The notes under the pieces were generated by a model. It was not told where the DNA came from. It searched no databases and was given only the letters and a program-made list of their open reading frames with translations. The translations under genes and the position numbers were made by a program. A stretch of DNA of 64,000 bases from Epiperipatus broadwayi (Eukaryota; Onychophora; Udeonychophora; Euonychophora; Peripatidae): NCBI GenBank assembly GCA_028023455.1, contig JAQFVV010012490.1:4652576-4716575 (forward strand). The letters run 5' to 3'. Shown piece by piece: positions 11,618 through 23,096 of the stretch (positions are counted from its first letter, which is position 1; each line of letters begins with the position of its first letter).

Positions 11618-14446
11618 TCAACCATTATCAGTCCGCTGCAGGATGAAGATCTCTCCAAGTTTAATCCATCCTCTTCGATCTTTAGCTTCTCTTCTCCACA
11701 TCACCCCTGCACACTTTCTTATTTCATCCATCCATCTCACATGTGGTCTCTTTCTGGGTCTTTGACAATCTCTTGGAATCCAGTTTAAAATTTCAATTGT
11801 CCATCTATTATCATCTCTTCTAGCAATATGTCCAGCCCAACTCCACTTCAATCTTTTAATTTTTTCAATGAGGTCAGTAACACCTGTTTGTTCTCTTACC
11901 CATACATTGTGTTTTTGATCTCTTCTTGTTACTCCCAACATGCATCTCTCCATACTTCTTTGAGTGGTCTGAAGTTTCTGAATTGCTCTTCTGTTAAGTG
12001 TCCAAGTCTCAGATCCATAAGTAAGAACTGGTAAATCACATTTGTTAAAAACCTTTCTTTTCAAACATATAGGCATATTTCCTTTTAGTATCAAGTTATT
12101 TCTACCAAAAGCACTCCAACCAAGTTTAATTCTATGATTAATTTCTTCCATTATGTTTCCATCTGTATTAATAATCTGACCAAGGTATTTGTAACTGTTA
12201 ACTTCTTCTAATTCATCATAATCAATCTTTATTTTCATATTTTGAGCAAATTGATTAAACATTACTTTAGTCTTTTTAACATTTATCTTTAGTCCTACTT
12301 TCCTACGTTCATCTGATAATTCCTGCAACATATCCTGCAGCTCTGAAGCATTATTTGCAAAAACAACTACATCATCTGCAAAATCTAAATGACTTAAATA
12401 ATCTCCATTTACTTTCACTCCTTTAGTTTCCCATTTTAATCCACAAAATACTTCTTGCAGCACTGCTGTAAAAAGTTTTGGAGATATGGAGTCATCTTGT
12501 CTTACACTTTTCTCAATGTTGACTTTCCCAGTATCATTATGTAATCTAATTGTTGCTGTTGCATTTTTATAAATATTCTTCAAAATATGACAATATCCTG
12601 GATCTATACCTTGATGATCCAATGCTTTAATCACTGAAGAAATGTTTATAGAATCAAATGCCTTTTCATAATCTACAAATCCCAAACATAATGACAACTC
12701 ATATTCATTCGTCCTTTCTATAACTTCTCTCAAGACCTGGATATGATCTACTGTACTAAAACCACTTTTAAATCCAGCTTGTTCTTTTGGTTGGTGGAAA
12801 GCCAATGTTCTCTGTAGATGAGTTGTAATTATCTTGGTAAAAATTTTATATAAAACTGATAAAAGGCTGATAGGTCTGTAATTTATAATATCTTCTTTAT
12901 CACCTTTTTTAAATATTAATATTATTACTGCATTCTTCCAATCATCCGGTACATCTTTATCATTTAGATATTTGGTATATAACTTTGCTAAAAAATTTTC
13001 TATTTCTTCACCTGCTTCTTTTAATATATCAATTATAATTCCATCATTACCTGGAGCCTTTCCTTTCTTCATACATTTAATTGCGTATCTCACTTCTTTA
13101 TTTAAAATTCTGGGCAATTCGGAAGATGTAATAGATATAGGAGGTCCTTATTCTTTATTACTATATAATTCTTGATAAAAATCTTCTACCAATTTCATGA
13201 TGTCATCTCTCTTTTTAGTAACAATTCCCTCTTTTTTTCTTATTGCAGATATAAATTTCCTACCAATACCAATATGTTGTTTTATATTCTTAAGACTTTT
13301 ATTTTCTTCTACAGCTTTCCTTGCTAGTTCACAGTTATACTTTCTTATATTATTTTCAACTCTTTTCCACACCATTTTACAAAATTTGAGATATTCAATT
13401 CTTTTTAATGCATCATTTTTGTATATCTTCATATTCCTTCTTTTCTTCATAAATTCTCTAGTCTCAGTATAAATTTTATTGGTCAATTGCTGCTTTTTTC
13501 TACCAGCTATTTTTGTTGCAGTTTTTAAACATGTATCAGTTATTTTCATATTAATTTCATTCAAATCTGAATCATGTTCAAAATCTACTAATACTTGAAA
13601 CCGATTTGTAAGTTCTAATTTAAATTCATTAGAATGTTTCTGAAGATTAGGAATATCAACTGTAAATATTGTTTTTCTTAATAATTTTTGTCTCCCTAGT
13701 TTCACATTAACACGTATCTTACATCTTACTAATCGATGATCACTTCCTGTGTTAAATTTATTAAGAACATTACAATCTTGACATATGTATTTCCTGTTAG
13801 TCAAAATATAATCCAATTCTGCTGTACCTTCATTGGGATGCTTCCATGTCCATTTCCTTTTAACATTTTTCTCAAAAAAAGAATTCATAATATAAAGTTT
13901 TTCTTTTTCTGCAAATTCCACAAGTCTATGTCCTCTCTCATTTCTATTGCCATAACCAAAATTACCTACAGCACTTCCATCTTTCATTTGTTTACCAATT
14001 CTAGCATTAAAGTCTCCCATAACAATTTTAAAATGTTGTTTACTCTGATCAAAAACCTTTTGTACATCCATATAAAAATCTTCTACTACTTCATCACTAT
14101 GAGAACTTGTTGGGGCATAAACCTGAATTATCTGCATTTGGTATCTGCTATTAAGTTGTATAACTAATCTTGCCACTCTGTCCGATACACCATCAATCTC
14201 CACAATATTGTTCTTTCACTTTTTATTTATAATGAATCCTACTCCACTTGTATTTCCAATATTTGTGCCTTTATAATAGCGTATATGTCCACTTTTTAAA
14301 TCAATTGTCTCTTCACCTTTTCTTCTAACTTCACAAAGTCCAATAATGTGCCATTTAATATAAGAGAGTTCTTCTAATTCTTGCAATCTTCCTTCACTTG
14401 AAAGTGATCTGCAGTTGTAAGTACCTAAATAAAAAGTCGTCATCAA
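11618..14446 (-). pseudogene. RTE endonuclease / reverse transcriptase (ORF2)
   Basis: One reading frame of about 943 codons from ATG 14446 to the stop at 11618, broken only by TGA at 14216-14218 and TAA at 13148-13150. The N-terminal third is an apurinic-like endonuclease: YNCRS, LCEVRR, VYAPTS, MGDFNARIG, LDYILTNR and GSDHRLV appear in order. Then the reverse transcriptase: KAPGNDG, NYRPISLLS, QAGFKSGFST, FVDYEKAFDS, a degenerate RQDDSISPKLF and the catalytic FADD at about 12373, followed by KINVKKTKVM and YLGQII. The C-terminus has the TYGSETW and WAGHIARR words common in RTE/BovB-like proteins. Length and order match the family; it drives target-primed reverse transcription. Two stops make this copy inactive as written. 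Confidence 0.9.
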
Positions 14447-14896
14447 ATGGCAGCCTGGGTCTACAATCAGGGGATTCTTAGCATCCTCCGCCTTCGGCCA
14501 CCAACCGCTGCCTTGGTTGGTGACTTTACAGCCTCCTGGGAATAAGGGCCATGCTTTATTTTGGTCTCATAATTGTATGTATGTATTGGAAAAATATTTA
14601 TCATTTACACATACATTCATTCTGCCTTATCAGGCACTGAGAAGAAAAGACCATGGTGTTTTTCGATCTTAAACTCAGAGGTAAAAAGCCAATAAACTCA
14701 CCACGCTGGCTAATGCGTGTTGGTGAGCAGCCCATCCATGTTCGTATACTATATGAATAATCACATAGTAATAACAGCTGCAACGACAAGAACGTATGGA
14801 GTGGACATTAGGAATTTGCCCTGCTTGGTTCTTTTAAGGCCTCCAAGAGAATCAAAGGGTCTCCTTTCAGTTAATAGCAAACTCCTCTCTGCAGCC
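14447..14896 (-). other. 5' untranslated region of the RTE LINE
   Basis: Lies between the ORF2 start and the 5' target duplication at 14897. It is visibly richer in G+C than the surroundings. No upstream ORF could be recognised on the minus strand, in keeping with RTE elements having a short or missing ORF1. A plus-strand open frame across it is a shadow that happens to run into the resumed Gag-like gene. Confidence 0.6.
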
Positions 14897-15390
14897 AATG
14901 AGATGATAGGAGTGAGTAAATCCTATGAAAGGTTAATTGGGGAAAGGACTATAGATCATCTTAAGAATATTAAAAAACATTTTATTGATGATAAAACATT
15001 TGGTAAATCTACAGGGATAAAGTTAATTTCTTTGGAGCGAAAGTATTTAAAGTTGTTGGAACATGAGTTACTAAGAGTTATTGATAAAAGTAGTAATAAA
15101 TTTAAAAATAAAATGCAAGATGTAGTGTTAATTATAGAAATATTCGTTTACAAGTTGATGTTTATAAAGAAATATTATTTAAAGGAATTGGAAACTTGAT
15201 ACCTTATAGTGAGTTTATAGGAGAAAAATGTAATCAGAATAGAGATATAAATAAGATAAAAGTAAGACTTAAATGTTTAAAGCAAGAGAAATTCATGATA
15301 AATTTTCTTAAGAAAAATTTTAATAAAGGAAAGAAGATAGGAAAAGCAAAGGTGAGACTTAAGGAAGTCAAAAGAGAATTAAAGATTTAA
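14897..15390 (+). pseudogene. Coiled-coil Gag-like gene of element 1, C-terminal part
   Basis: Downstream of the LINE the frame resumes in phase with KLTNEM at 11591-11606, reading IGVSKSYERL, and continues to a stop at 15197-15199. A further 60 or so codons in another frame (15196-15390) are very rich in Lys and Arg, which may be a frameshifted basic tail. The helical, basic character would suit a nucleic-acid-binding end of Gag, but there is no CCHC knuckle. Nothing of protease, RT or integrase follows before the polypurine tract. Confidence 0.55.
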
Positions 15391-15744
15391 TTTAGAAAAG
15401 AAAATTCATAATGATTAAGATAAATAATTTTTAAATAAGACGTATATTTAAAAAAAAGTATTATAACCTTATTTTATAGAATAAATATTAAGACTTTGTA
15501 ATGTCATAACCTAATTATTTTAAAAGGATAAAGAAATGTAGAGAATTTTTTTTTTTTTAGTATTTCTGGTTGAGATTCTGAGTATGATATCCAAATGTCT
15601 TATGATTTTATATGTAAAAATAGTATATTAGTTTATGTTTCAATAGTGTAAGATAAAAATTTAGTTATAGCAAATTATAAAAATAGTAAGTATCATTGAA
15701 TAGAATAAATATTAAGATAGATGTTTAATTTAAAATTTTTATTT
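15391..15744 (+). other. 3' untranslated part of element 1 internal region
   Basis: About 350 bp of AT-rich DNA between the end of the Gag-like gene and the polypurine tract. No gene or RNA signal is seen. Its shortness shows that element 1 has no room for a pol gene downstream of gag. Confidence 0.5.
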
Positions 15745-15758
15745 GAAGGGGGAGGTTA
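15745..15758 (+). promoter_or_regulatory. Polypurine tract of element 1
   Basis: GAAGGGGGAGGTTA lies immediately before the TGTGCCC start of the 3' LTR. A G-rich purine run at this exact place is the primer for plus-strand DNA synthesis in LTR retrotransposons. The same LTR start at 2416 is preceded by (AT)n instead, as expected for the genomic flank. Confidence 0.75.
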
Positions 15759-16105
15759 TGTGCCCTTTTCTATGGGTCAGAATCAGCTCATCACAGTAAA
15801 TTATTAAAAATTTTAGAATATGTTCTCTTGATGTGTTAATTATATTGTATTAAAATTACCTTAAAAGGATGATTTGAAGCTAAATAAAATATGTAATGCA
15901 TAATATTATAATGAATCACTTAAGAACAGTTAAATAAAGCTAAAAATATTATTACATATGGTTGCAAAAGCTGGCCATAATAAATAACACAGCTATAAAT
16001 AGTTAAAAGTATCTTTAAAAAGTTCAATTTTAATAGTTTAAAACTTATAGTTAAATAAGTGTTATATTTATTTTTATAAATCATATTTAATAATTATAAT
16101 TAATA

Positions 16106-18327
16106 CATTTAATCAGCCATTCAAGCTATTTTGCACTTTTTATGAGTGATAAATAATAAATGAGCACTTTCACTCCCAACCCAAGATATAGTATTTAGGA
16201 AAGAATAAAATGAATTCACTTATTCTATTCAACCTAAATGCTTATATATGGGAAAATCTTAAGTACTGTAAGTGAAAGCATGAGATAGACCACTCACTTT
16301 GAACCACTGTTTATGATATCTGAATGAATGTCATCGACGAAATTATCTAGAATTTACTAGACATCACTCACAAATGAAACTTTAAACATATGTAAATAAA
16401 CATTTATTTTAGTGCTGTTTCTAATTGTAATACATTTAATCAGCCATTCAAGCTATTGTGTGCTTTTTATGAGTGTTAAATAATAAACGAACACTTTCAC
16501 TTCCAGCACAAGATATAGTACACCTGGGTCTCTTTTTATGCTGATTTATTTAATGCGATTTTGAAGGTACGTGATTCACATTTCTCCGGAAGTCGAACTC
16601 CGATAATGCACTATTACTTTAAATAATAAATTTCGCGCACTTACATCATATTGAAAGTAATAGCACATTATTGGAATTTGACTTTCATCTTAGTAATTTC
16701 AATATTTTCAGTGCTTTATAATAGTAAGATTTTATGCAATAATGAAATTAAAATCATGATTTCCACATTTTATGTATACACACATTAAATTTTGCAAGAT
16801 TATAATGTAAATTTGCTCAAACATTGTGCATGTTAATTTTGCACTTTAAATCACATTCTGTTTTTGCTTTTTAAAAAAGAACATAATCAATTATTAATCA
16901 TTTAGTGTCTGCAAGATTATTTTAAACGGTGAGTAATAGCAGTGGGCACAATTAAAATTGAAAATTAAAAAATTAAAGACAAAAATAAGAATTTAATTTT
17001 TAGTTAGATTAATTACTAATTATGTTGTCATCAGAAAACCATTAACACAACATGAGAGTGACATTGGCACTAGTTGTATTTCCTCTTGTGAAGAATCTGA
17101 TTTTTTACCAGTTTGCAAATGAACCTGTTTATCAGAAAATAATGATAATAATTAAAACATGTATAAAAAAATGTAAATTAGTGTAAATTATGCATAAAAA
17201 TATATGGTTTTGAATAAAATTAATATTGTAGTTAAAAAAAGTTTGTCTTGTATCAATTTTTTTCAAATTTGAAATTTTTTATTAGTCATTTTTAATTTTT
17301 TTGTGTGCAAATTTTAAAGTAATTTTACGCTGGTGCTTTGCTTTTACATGATTTTTGAAAAATCACAGTCCGTATCTCCCCACTTTCAAGGTAAGTTACG
17401 TTTATTTTTGCACGATTTTATTTGTGCTTGTAATCTGAGCAACCTATCTATCGTGTAAAACGAGACCCAGGTGTATTTAGGAAAGAATAAAACGAATCCA
17501 CCTATTTCATCCAAGCCAAATGCTTATTTATGGGCAAATCTTAAGTACTGTAAGTGAAAGCGTGATGATAGACCACTCATTTTAAACCACTGTTTATGAT
17601 ATCTGAATGAATGATGTCGACGAAATTATCTAGAATTTACTAGATGTCACTCACAAATGAAACTTTAAACATATATAAATAAACATTAATTTTAGCGCTG
17701 TTTCTAATTGTAAAACATTTAATCAGCCATTCAAACTATTGTGCACTTTTTACGAGTGTTAAATAATAAATGAGCACTTTCACTCCCAACACAAGATATA
17801 GTATTTAGGAAAGAATAAAATGAATCTACTTTTTCTATCCAACCCAAATGCTTATTTATGGGCAAATCTTAAGTACTGTAAGTGAAAGTATGTTGGGAGT
17901 GAAAGTGCTCATTTATTATTTAACACTCGTAAAAAGCGCACAATAGCTTGAATGGCTTATTAAATATCTTACAATTAGAAACAGCGCTAAAATAAATGTT
18001 TATTTACATATGTTTAAAGTTTCATTTGTGAGTGACGTCTAGTAAATTCTAGATAATTTCGTCGATGTCATTCATTCAGAGATCGTAAACAGTGGTTTAA
18101 AGTGAGTGGTCTATCCTCATGCTTTCACTTACAGTACTTAAGATCTGCCCATATATAAGCATTTGGGTTGGATAGAATAAGTGGATTCATTTTATTCTTT
18201 CATAAATACTATATCTTGTGTTGGGAGTGAAAGTGCTCATTTATTATTTAACACTTTTATAAAGCACACAATAGTTTGAATGGCTGATTAAATGTAATAC
18301 AATTAGAAACAGCACTACAATAAATGT
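16106..18327. repeat. 327-bp satellite block, tandem plus inverted
   Basis: Units starting CATTTAATCAGCCATTC lie head to tail at 16106, 16433 and 17716; spacing is 327 bp, and 328 bp once the 953-bp element and its TA duplication are removed. The third unit breaks off near 17892, and from there to 18327 about 1.35 units run in the opposite orientation. The block is bounded by a 12-bp direct repeat TTATAATTAATA (16094-16105, 18328-18339) that is single in the other LTR (2758-2769), so it arrived as one insertion. No ORF. The direct plus inverted layout could come from twin-primed reverse transcription or from a Penelope-like element; it is not a plain centromeric-type array. Confidence 0.75.
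16521..17473. mobile_element. 953-bp non-autonomous TIR element (TA target)
   Basis: Perfect 12-bp terminal inverted repeats CACCTGGGTCTC / GAGACCCAGGTG, flanked by TA on both sides (16519-16520, 17474-17475). Sister satellite units read straight through this point (AGATATAGTATTTAGG), giving an empty site. TA duplication and CAC... ends suggest a Tc1/mariner-type non-autonomous element. It has no transposase ORF; internally it has its own palindromic arms near 16605-16680. It is the innermost member of a nest: TIR element in satellite in LTR. Confidence 0.8.
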
Positions 18328-18990
18328 TTATAATTAATATCGTATTTTAAAAAGTAATTTTTATGGTAGTGAAAGTTATATTTAATTCTATAAATATTTT
18401 CTAAATTATTCTTGCAAATTTTATATAATTGTATTATTTTATTTAATATGACAAGTGTTGCAATTTATTATTTATTCCCAGACAGTAAGTTGGATAACGT
18501 CTGTCTTGGTTATATCAGTCATGTGATTCATATAATAATATATGGTTGTACACACTTGCTTGCTAGTATTTATTAGTAAAGTTTAAAATATTGTAAAATT
18601 GCATTATAGAATTGGATAGAATTATTATCTATCATAAAAGCCAATATTAAATATTAAGTTAACTAACGTTATAAATGTTTAAATAATGTTATAAAGATGA
18701 GTACAGCTAATAAAAGTTAAATATTTTGTTTTAAAATAAAATAGCTGAATTAAATATTAAGAGTGGGATAAAATTATTAAATATTGTTTTTAAAAGTATT
18801 TTTAAATGTTTAATGAATATTTAGTAAATTAATAATTGATTTAAAAGTAATATCTAAATAATGTTTTTTAAAGTTTTAATACGTCATATTTTTTATTTTG
18901 AAATTTAATTGTGTAAGTTTTTAACATCATGCAAATTTGGTATCAAACGAAAAGTAAGAATCAACCAATAGAATGACATATTTTCTAGGA

Positions 18991-19021
18991 TATAAATACT
19001 GATTGCACGGGGGGTATCACT
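18991..19021 (+). promoter_or_regulatory. LTR core promoter of element 1 (3' copy)
   Basis: TATAAATA at 18991-18998 corresponds to 3419-3426 in the 5' LTR. The initiator has changed from TCAGT to TCACT (19017-19021), and one G of the spacer is lost, so this copy is probably weaker. Confidence 0.45.
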
Positions 19022-22000
19022 GCTGATTAAAAATGTATTGATGGTAGCAGAGATTATATCAGAAGCTATCAAGGTGATAGTAATTTTTAATTTTATTATT
19101 TAGTCAATTTTTTGGTGCTCTCGTACAATTTTATTTGCAAAATTAATAGGTTATTATTTTCAAAGTATTTGCAAAAAGAGTGTAAAATAAAAATATTAAT
19201 AATAATTTCATTTAATATGCTTTGCTAATTTTTAAAGTCCTGTTATCAGTAGTATTCATCAAAATCTAATATATAACTTCGCAATAATAAAATGGATATA
19301 CCAATAAGTAAAACGTATTCATCTTATAATATTTTAAAACTGAGTATAATATTTCTTAATGCAGTTTCAATAATATTGAACAAGAGGACTATTCAAATGA
19401 GTAAATTAATTTTATGGACATTGTGTGGGAAACTCATTAGAAAACTGTTTTTCCCATTAAAAGTAAAGACGCATTATTTTATATAGCAAGATAATCTTGT
19501 CCGGTATTAATAAATCAGAGGACAGGTATACTCTATAATAAATTTATGGAAATATCATGTTATTAGAGTAAATGTTATATCCTTTTGAAGGAAACATTTA
19601 AAAATATTTTCCAGAAATTATTTTAAGAAAAGACTCACGGAAAAAATATTTAGAAAAGTATATGTTATTTAAAACCTGGTGCATATAGAGGATTAATATG
19701 CGTATATAAAATTGTTTAAAAGCTGATAATTTAAGACAAGAAAAACCTTTAAATGGTAATAAATTTGTTAAAGAAGAAACCTATAAAGAAAGGAATCATG
19801 AATAAAATGAAAATATGGAATTATAAAATATTTAAGATTGTGCAAATAATTTATCTGGCTAATTTAAGCCAAGCCAACGGAAAATGGTGTATCTTTACAC
19901 AGATATGGAATACTATAGTATAGAAGCTTCTCGGAATTATTTTTTAACTGTTATAATTTTATTGTTTTTAATAATCATCACTCTGGACAATAGGAACATA
20001 AACTGTTGTTCTATAAACTCTTCCAGGATGGAAGAATTTAAAAGATGTATTTTTTTTTATTATTCATTTTTTTAAAACCTGAGATTTTTGTACCGGAAGT
20101 TTGGATGACACTTACCACAGTTAACGTATTGTCTTGTTCATCGTCATAGCAACGGGGAAGGTTGTAGAATTCTCTTAAAGAGAACATTGAAAATAAAAAT
20201 CTTTTGAGAAAGAAATGGAAATATTTGGACTTAGAAAAAACATTCATTTCAGCAGAAGTTGTCTAAATATGATTTTCATTTATTACTATTTATTTTAAAT
20301 GTAAATCTTCTATTTTATGAGAGTAGGAACATAAAACAATCTATTGATAATATATAAAATCCTATAATACATTAATTTAATATTTTAAATAAGAGCATTT
20401 TAAATAAAGGTATGGATGTGTTTTCATGTATTGCAATGTATCTAATTGATGGAAAACCGAAGACTGCATAGGTGATAATAACCTAATATCACTTGGTAAT
20501 AGTTAATGAATATTGATATTTTTATGATGTATATATATATATTTTAGATTGCCTATGAATTATAATGTATGAAAGTTTAAATGTTTAATTATATGTAAAC
20601 ACATTTTATACAACACTTTTAAAAAATTATGAGATTAGAATTTATTTTGAGAATATGCTTACTATAATTTTATACTAGTAATATAAAACATAACATGATG
20701 ATAAAGATTTGTGGTTATTTTAAAAAAACTTTCATATTATTGGATGTTCAGTATTTATATGATTAGTTTGTAAAGGTTTGGAATATAGAATAAGGAAGTA
20801 AGCAGACTTTTCTTGTGGATCAGTAAGATCACACTAATTATAAATGAATTTTATTTATTGTTTTGAATATGCAAGATAATTATTTTGTCGATTTAAGATG
20901 TGATAAATCTTTAGGAAATAATGATAAGATAGTGGCTTTGTAGTACTATGGTAAACATGAACCCAAGATGATGTTATAATAGGATGTGATGAGGGAATAT
21001 GAAGAATATTTTATAATCTTAGTGGATATACAATGCAGTTAACAAAGCCCTGTAATTGTATATTTATTTTGGACAGTGTCTATTCTGTTTAAGTATTGAT
21101 GTTTTAACAAAGCTGAAGGAATAGCTTGACATCATTAATATTATTGGTGGACATTAGACTCAGTCATACCTCTATTTCTTATGGATACACTGTGCCATGA
21201 CATTTTTTGATATCTAGTTTTGCTTCCCTTCCTACTCATTTATTCGCTATCTAGATTTCCAATGTAACTACATCGTTCAGTATGATATATTTGAAAAGAA
21301 ATAATAGATAATTTAGAGTTTAAGATATGCTATCATTTCAATGAAATAAATTCATTTACTTAGAAGAAGTAGAATTTGTATAAATTAGAATTGAAAATAC
21401 AATGGATCCTAAAAGGAAAAAGAATCATAAAATATGATTTTTGGATTTATTTTGGAAATAAAATAAAATTTCAAGAATAAAGTATATAAAACAAAGTTGT
21501 TCTTTAAAATGTTAAATAACTTTTAAATGCTTTATTTTATCTTAAAATAAGTATTGCATATTTCTAAAAATATAATGTTATAAAGTAAAACAATATAAAT
21601 AATAAGCATAGGTGTAATTTTGTATTTATTAAATAATAGGCAATATATCAGTAATTACAACTATATAGTATTAAAGTAATATTAAATGGGAATATGTTAT
21701 ATTTAATAAACATAGTGTAGTAAAGAACGATATCCACAAAATCTAGTAATAAATTATTAGCAGATATTTTATATGACATCTTTTAACATTGCAAAGTAAA
21801 AATTGTTTATTTTTTAAAAATCCATACTCATGAAAATTTTATTTTTATGTTTTTCCATAGTATGTTTCTATGGATGTTTTTTCGAAAGAAAAGTATAGTT
21901 AAATAATATTTAAGGATAGGATATATTTATTTTGAAATAGGAATAAATAAATGTAATTTATCATAAGGTTAATTAAAGAGAGATAAATAAAATGGTATTT

Positions 22001-22615
22001 TATTTTTATTATTTTAAGTCAGAAATCAAGACTTAAATAAATTCTAGATTGTTTTAATAACCAAGTAATATAAAATGTAGAACGGTGTAAATTGAGGATA
22101 TCCTGTGTAAATACTGTAAGTAAACTGTTTATTTTTTTTGATTGTTATAATAAACTTTGTTAAGTTGGTTTTTCTTTAAAAATTTGTGTGTCTGATTATT
22201 TATTTTTCCACCATAATGCATCTAAAACACAGAATCACTAAATCAAACATATAATTTTGCACAAAGATAAATAAAGAATTATTTTAAGAATTCGAATATT
22301 TTCTTGGTATTTATTTAATTAAGTAATCATATTTTACATTATCTTATGGTCATAAATTAATTATCATAATGATACATTTTATTATATGCTATCTGTTGCC
22401 ACACACCTTTGTTTGTCAGATTATAAATACTACCACATATTTATTACATTCTTATATGTAGATAAAAGATTATATAGTATTTTATTATTTCATTATAGTA
22501 ATAAATTTATAGTGAAGAAAGACATATACAGAATTAGTTCATACAATAAAGAATATTATTATTATTTGTTATTATTGGTAGTTAAGTGTCATAGAGTATG
22601 ACATAAAAATCCCTT

Positions 22616-23096
22616 AATATAATTAATGCTTAATATAATTTTTATTTCTATTGTTAACAATTCCTTCATGACAGTATACTTTCTATAAGCAATTACTAAC
22701 TGGCATTCAGTGATGCATTTTATTATTCGTTTTAGGTAGATACATGAATAATAAATTCTTTATTTTTAATTCTATTATTAAGAAAACAAATTATATTTAT
22801 AAATTCTTTTTTTAATTTTACTTTATGTAATATTAAGAATAGGCTTTTAAAAACTGAAAATATATAATGCGTTTCACAATAGTATTGAATATGTTTTTTC
22901 ATAATCATTTTCAGTTTTAATATTTTCTATAATTCAAGTATTATCGATTTACAACAAAATGTTAAATAACTTATAGTGGATATTCTTATGTTGTATTCAG
23001 GCATTTTAAATACAGTGAACTCAAATCATTAGCTGGTAAAGTCAGAGCTGAAACCTTGCAGGTTTATTTTTTCATCTTATTTTTCTTTTAAGTAAT
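22616..23096. other. LTR-specific indel in element 1
   Basis: About 480 bp present in the 3' LTR; the 5' LTR has only about 19 unrelated bases at the same point (7079-7097). No terminal repeats or target duplication could be recognised, so either an insertion here or a deletion with filler DNA in the 5' LTR is possible. Confidence 0.5.

Larger units (their letters stand above)
11607..14896 (-). mobile_element. RTE-clade LINE, nearly full length
   Basis: A minus-strand non-LTR element flanked by the 11-bp duplication AATGAGATGAT (11596-11606 and 14897-14907). Its 3' end (low coordinate) finishes in a TGATGATGATG-type tail, characteristic of RTE elements, instead of poly(A). The 5' part (14447-14896) is a more GC-rich untranslated region. 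One long ORF covers most of the element. It interrupts the Gag-like gene of element 1 on the opposite strand, so it is younger than that element. The duplication and single-frame ORF suggest a complete, moderately recent insertion. Confidence 0.88.

Noticed and set aside
11618-14203. RT and endonuclease taken as the pol gene of the surrounding LTR element
   Set aside because: It is on the opposite strand, has LINE-type endonuclease and RT motifs, and is bounded by its own 11-bp target duplication.
14717-15199. 160-codon ORF starting at 14717 as one protein
   Set aside because: Its first 60 codons lie in the 5' end of the minus-strand LINE; only the part after 14897 belongs to the Gag-like gene.
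16106-18327. CRISPR-like or centromeric satellite array
   Set aside because: Units are 327 bp without spacers, in a eukaryotic LTR, with an inverted part and a target duplication.
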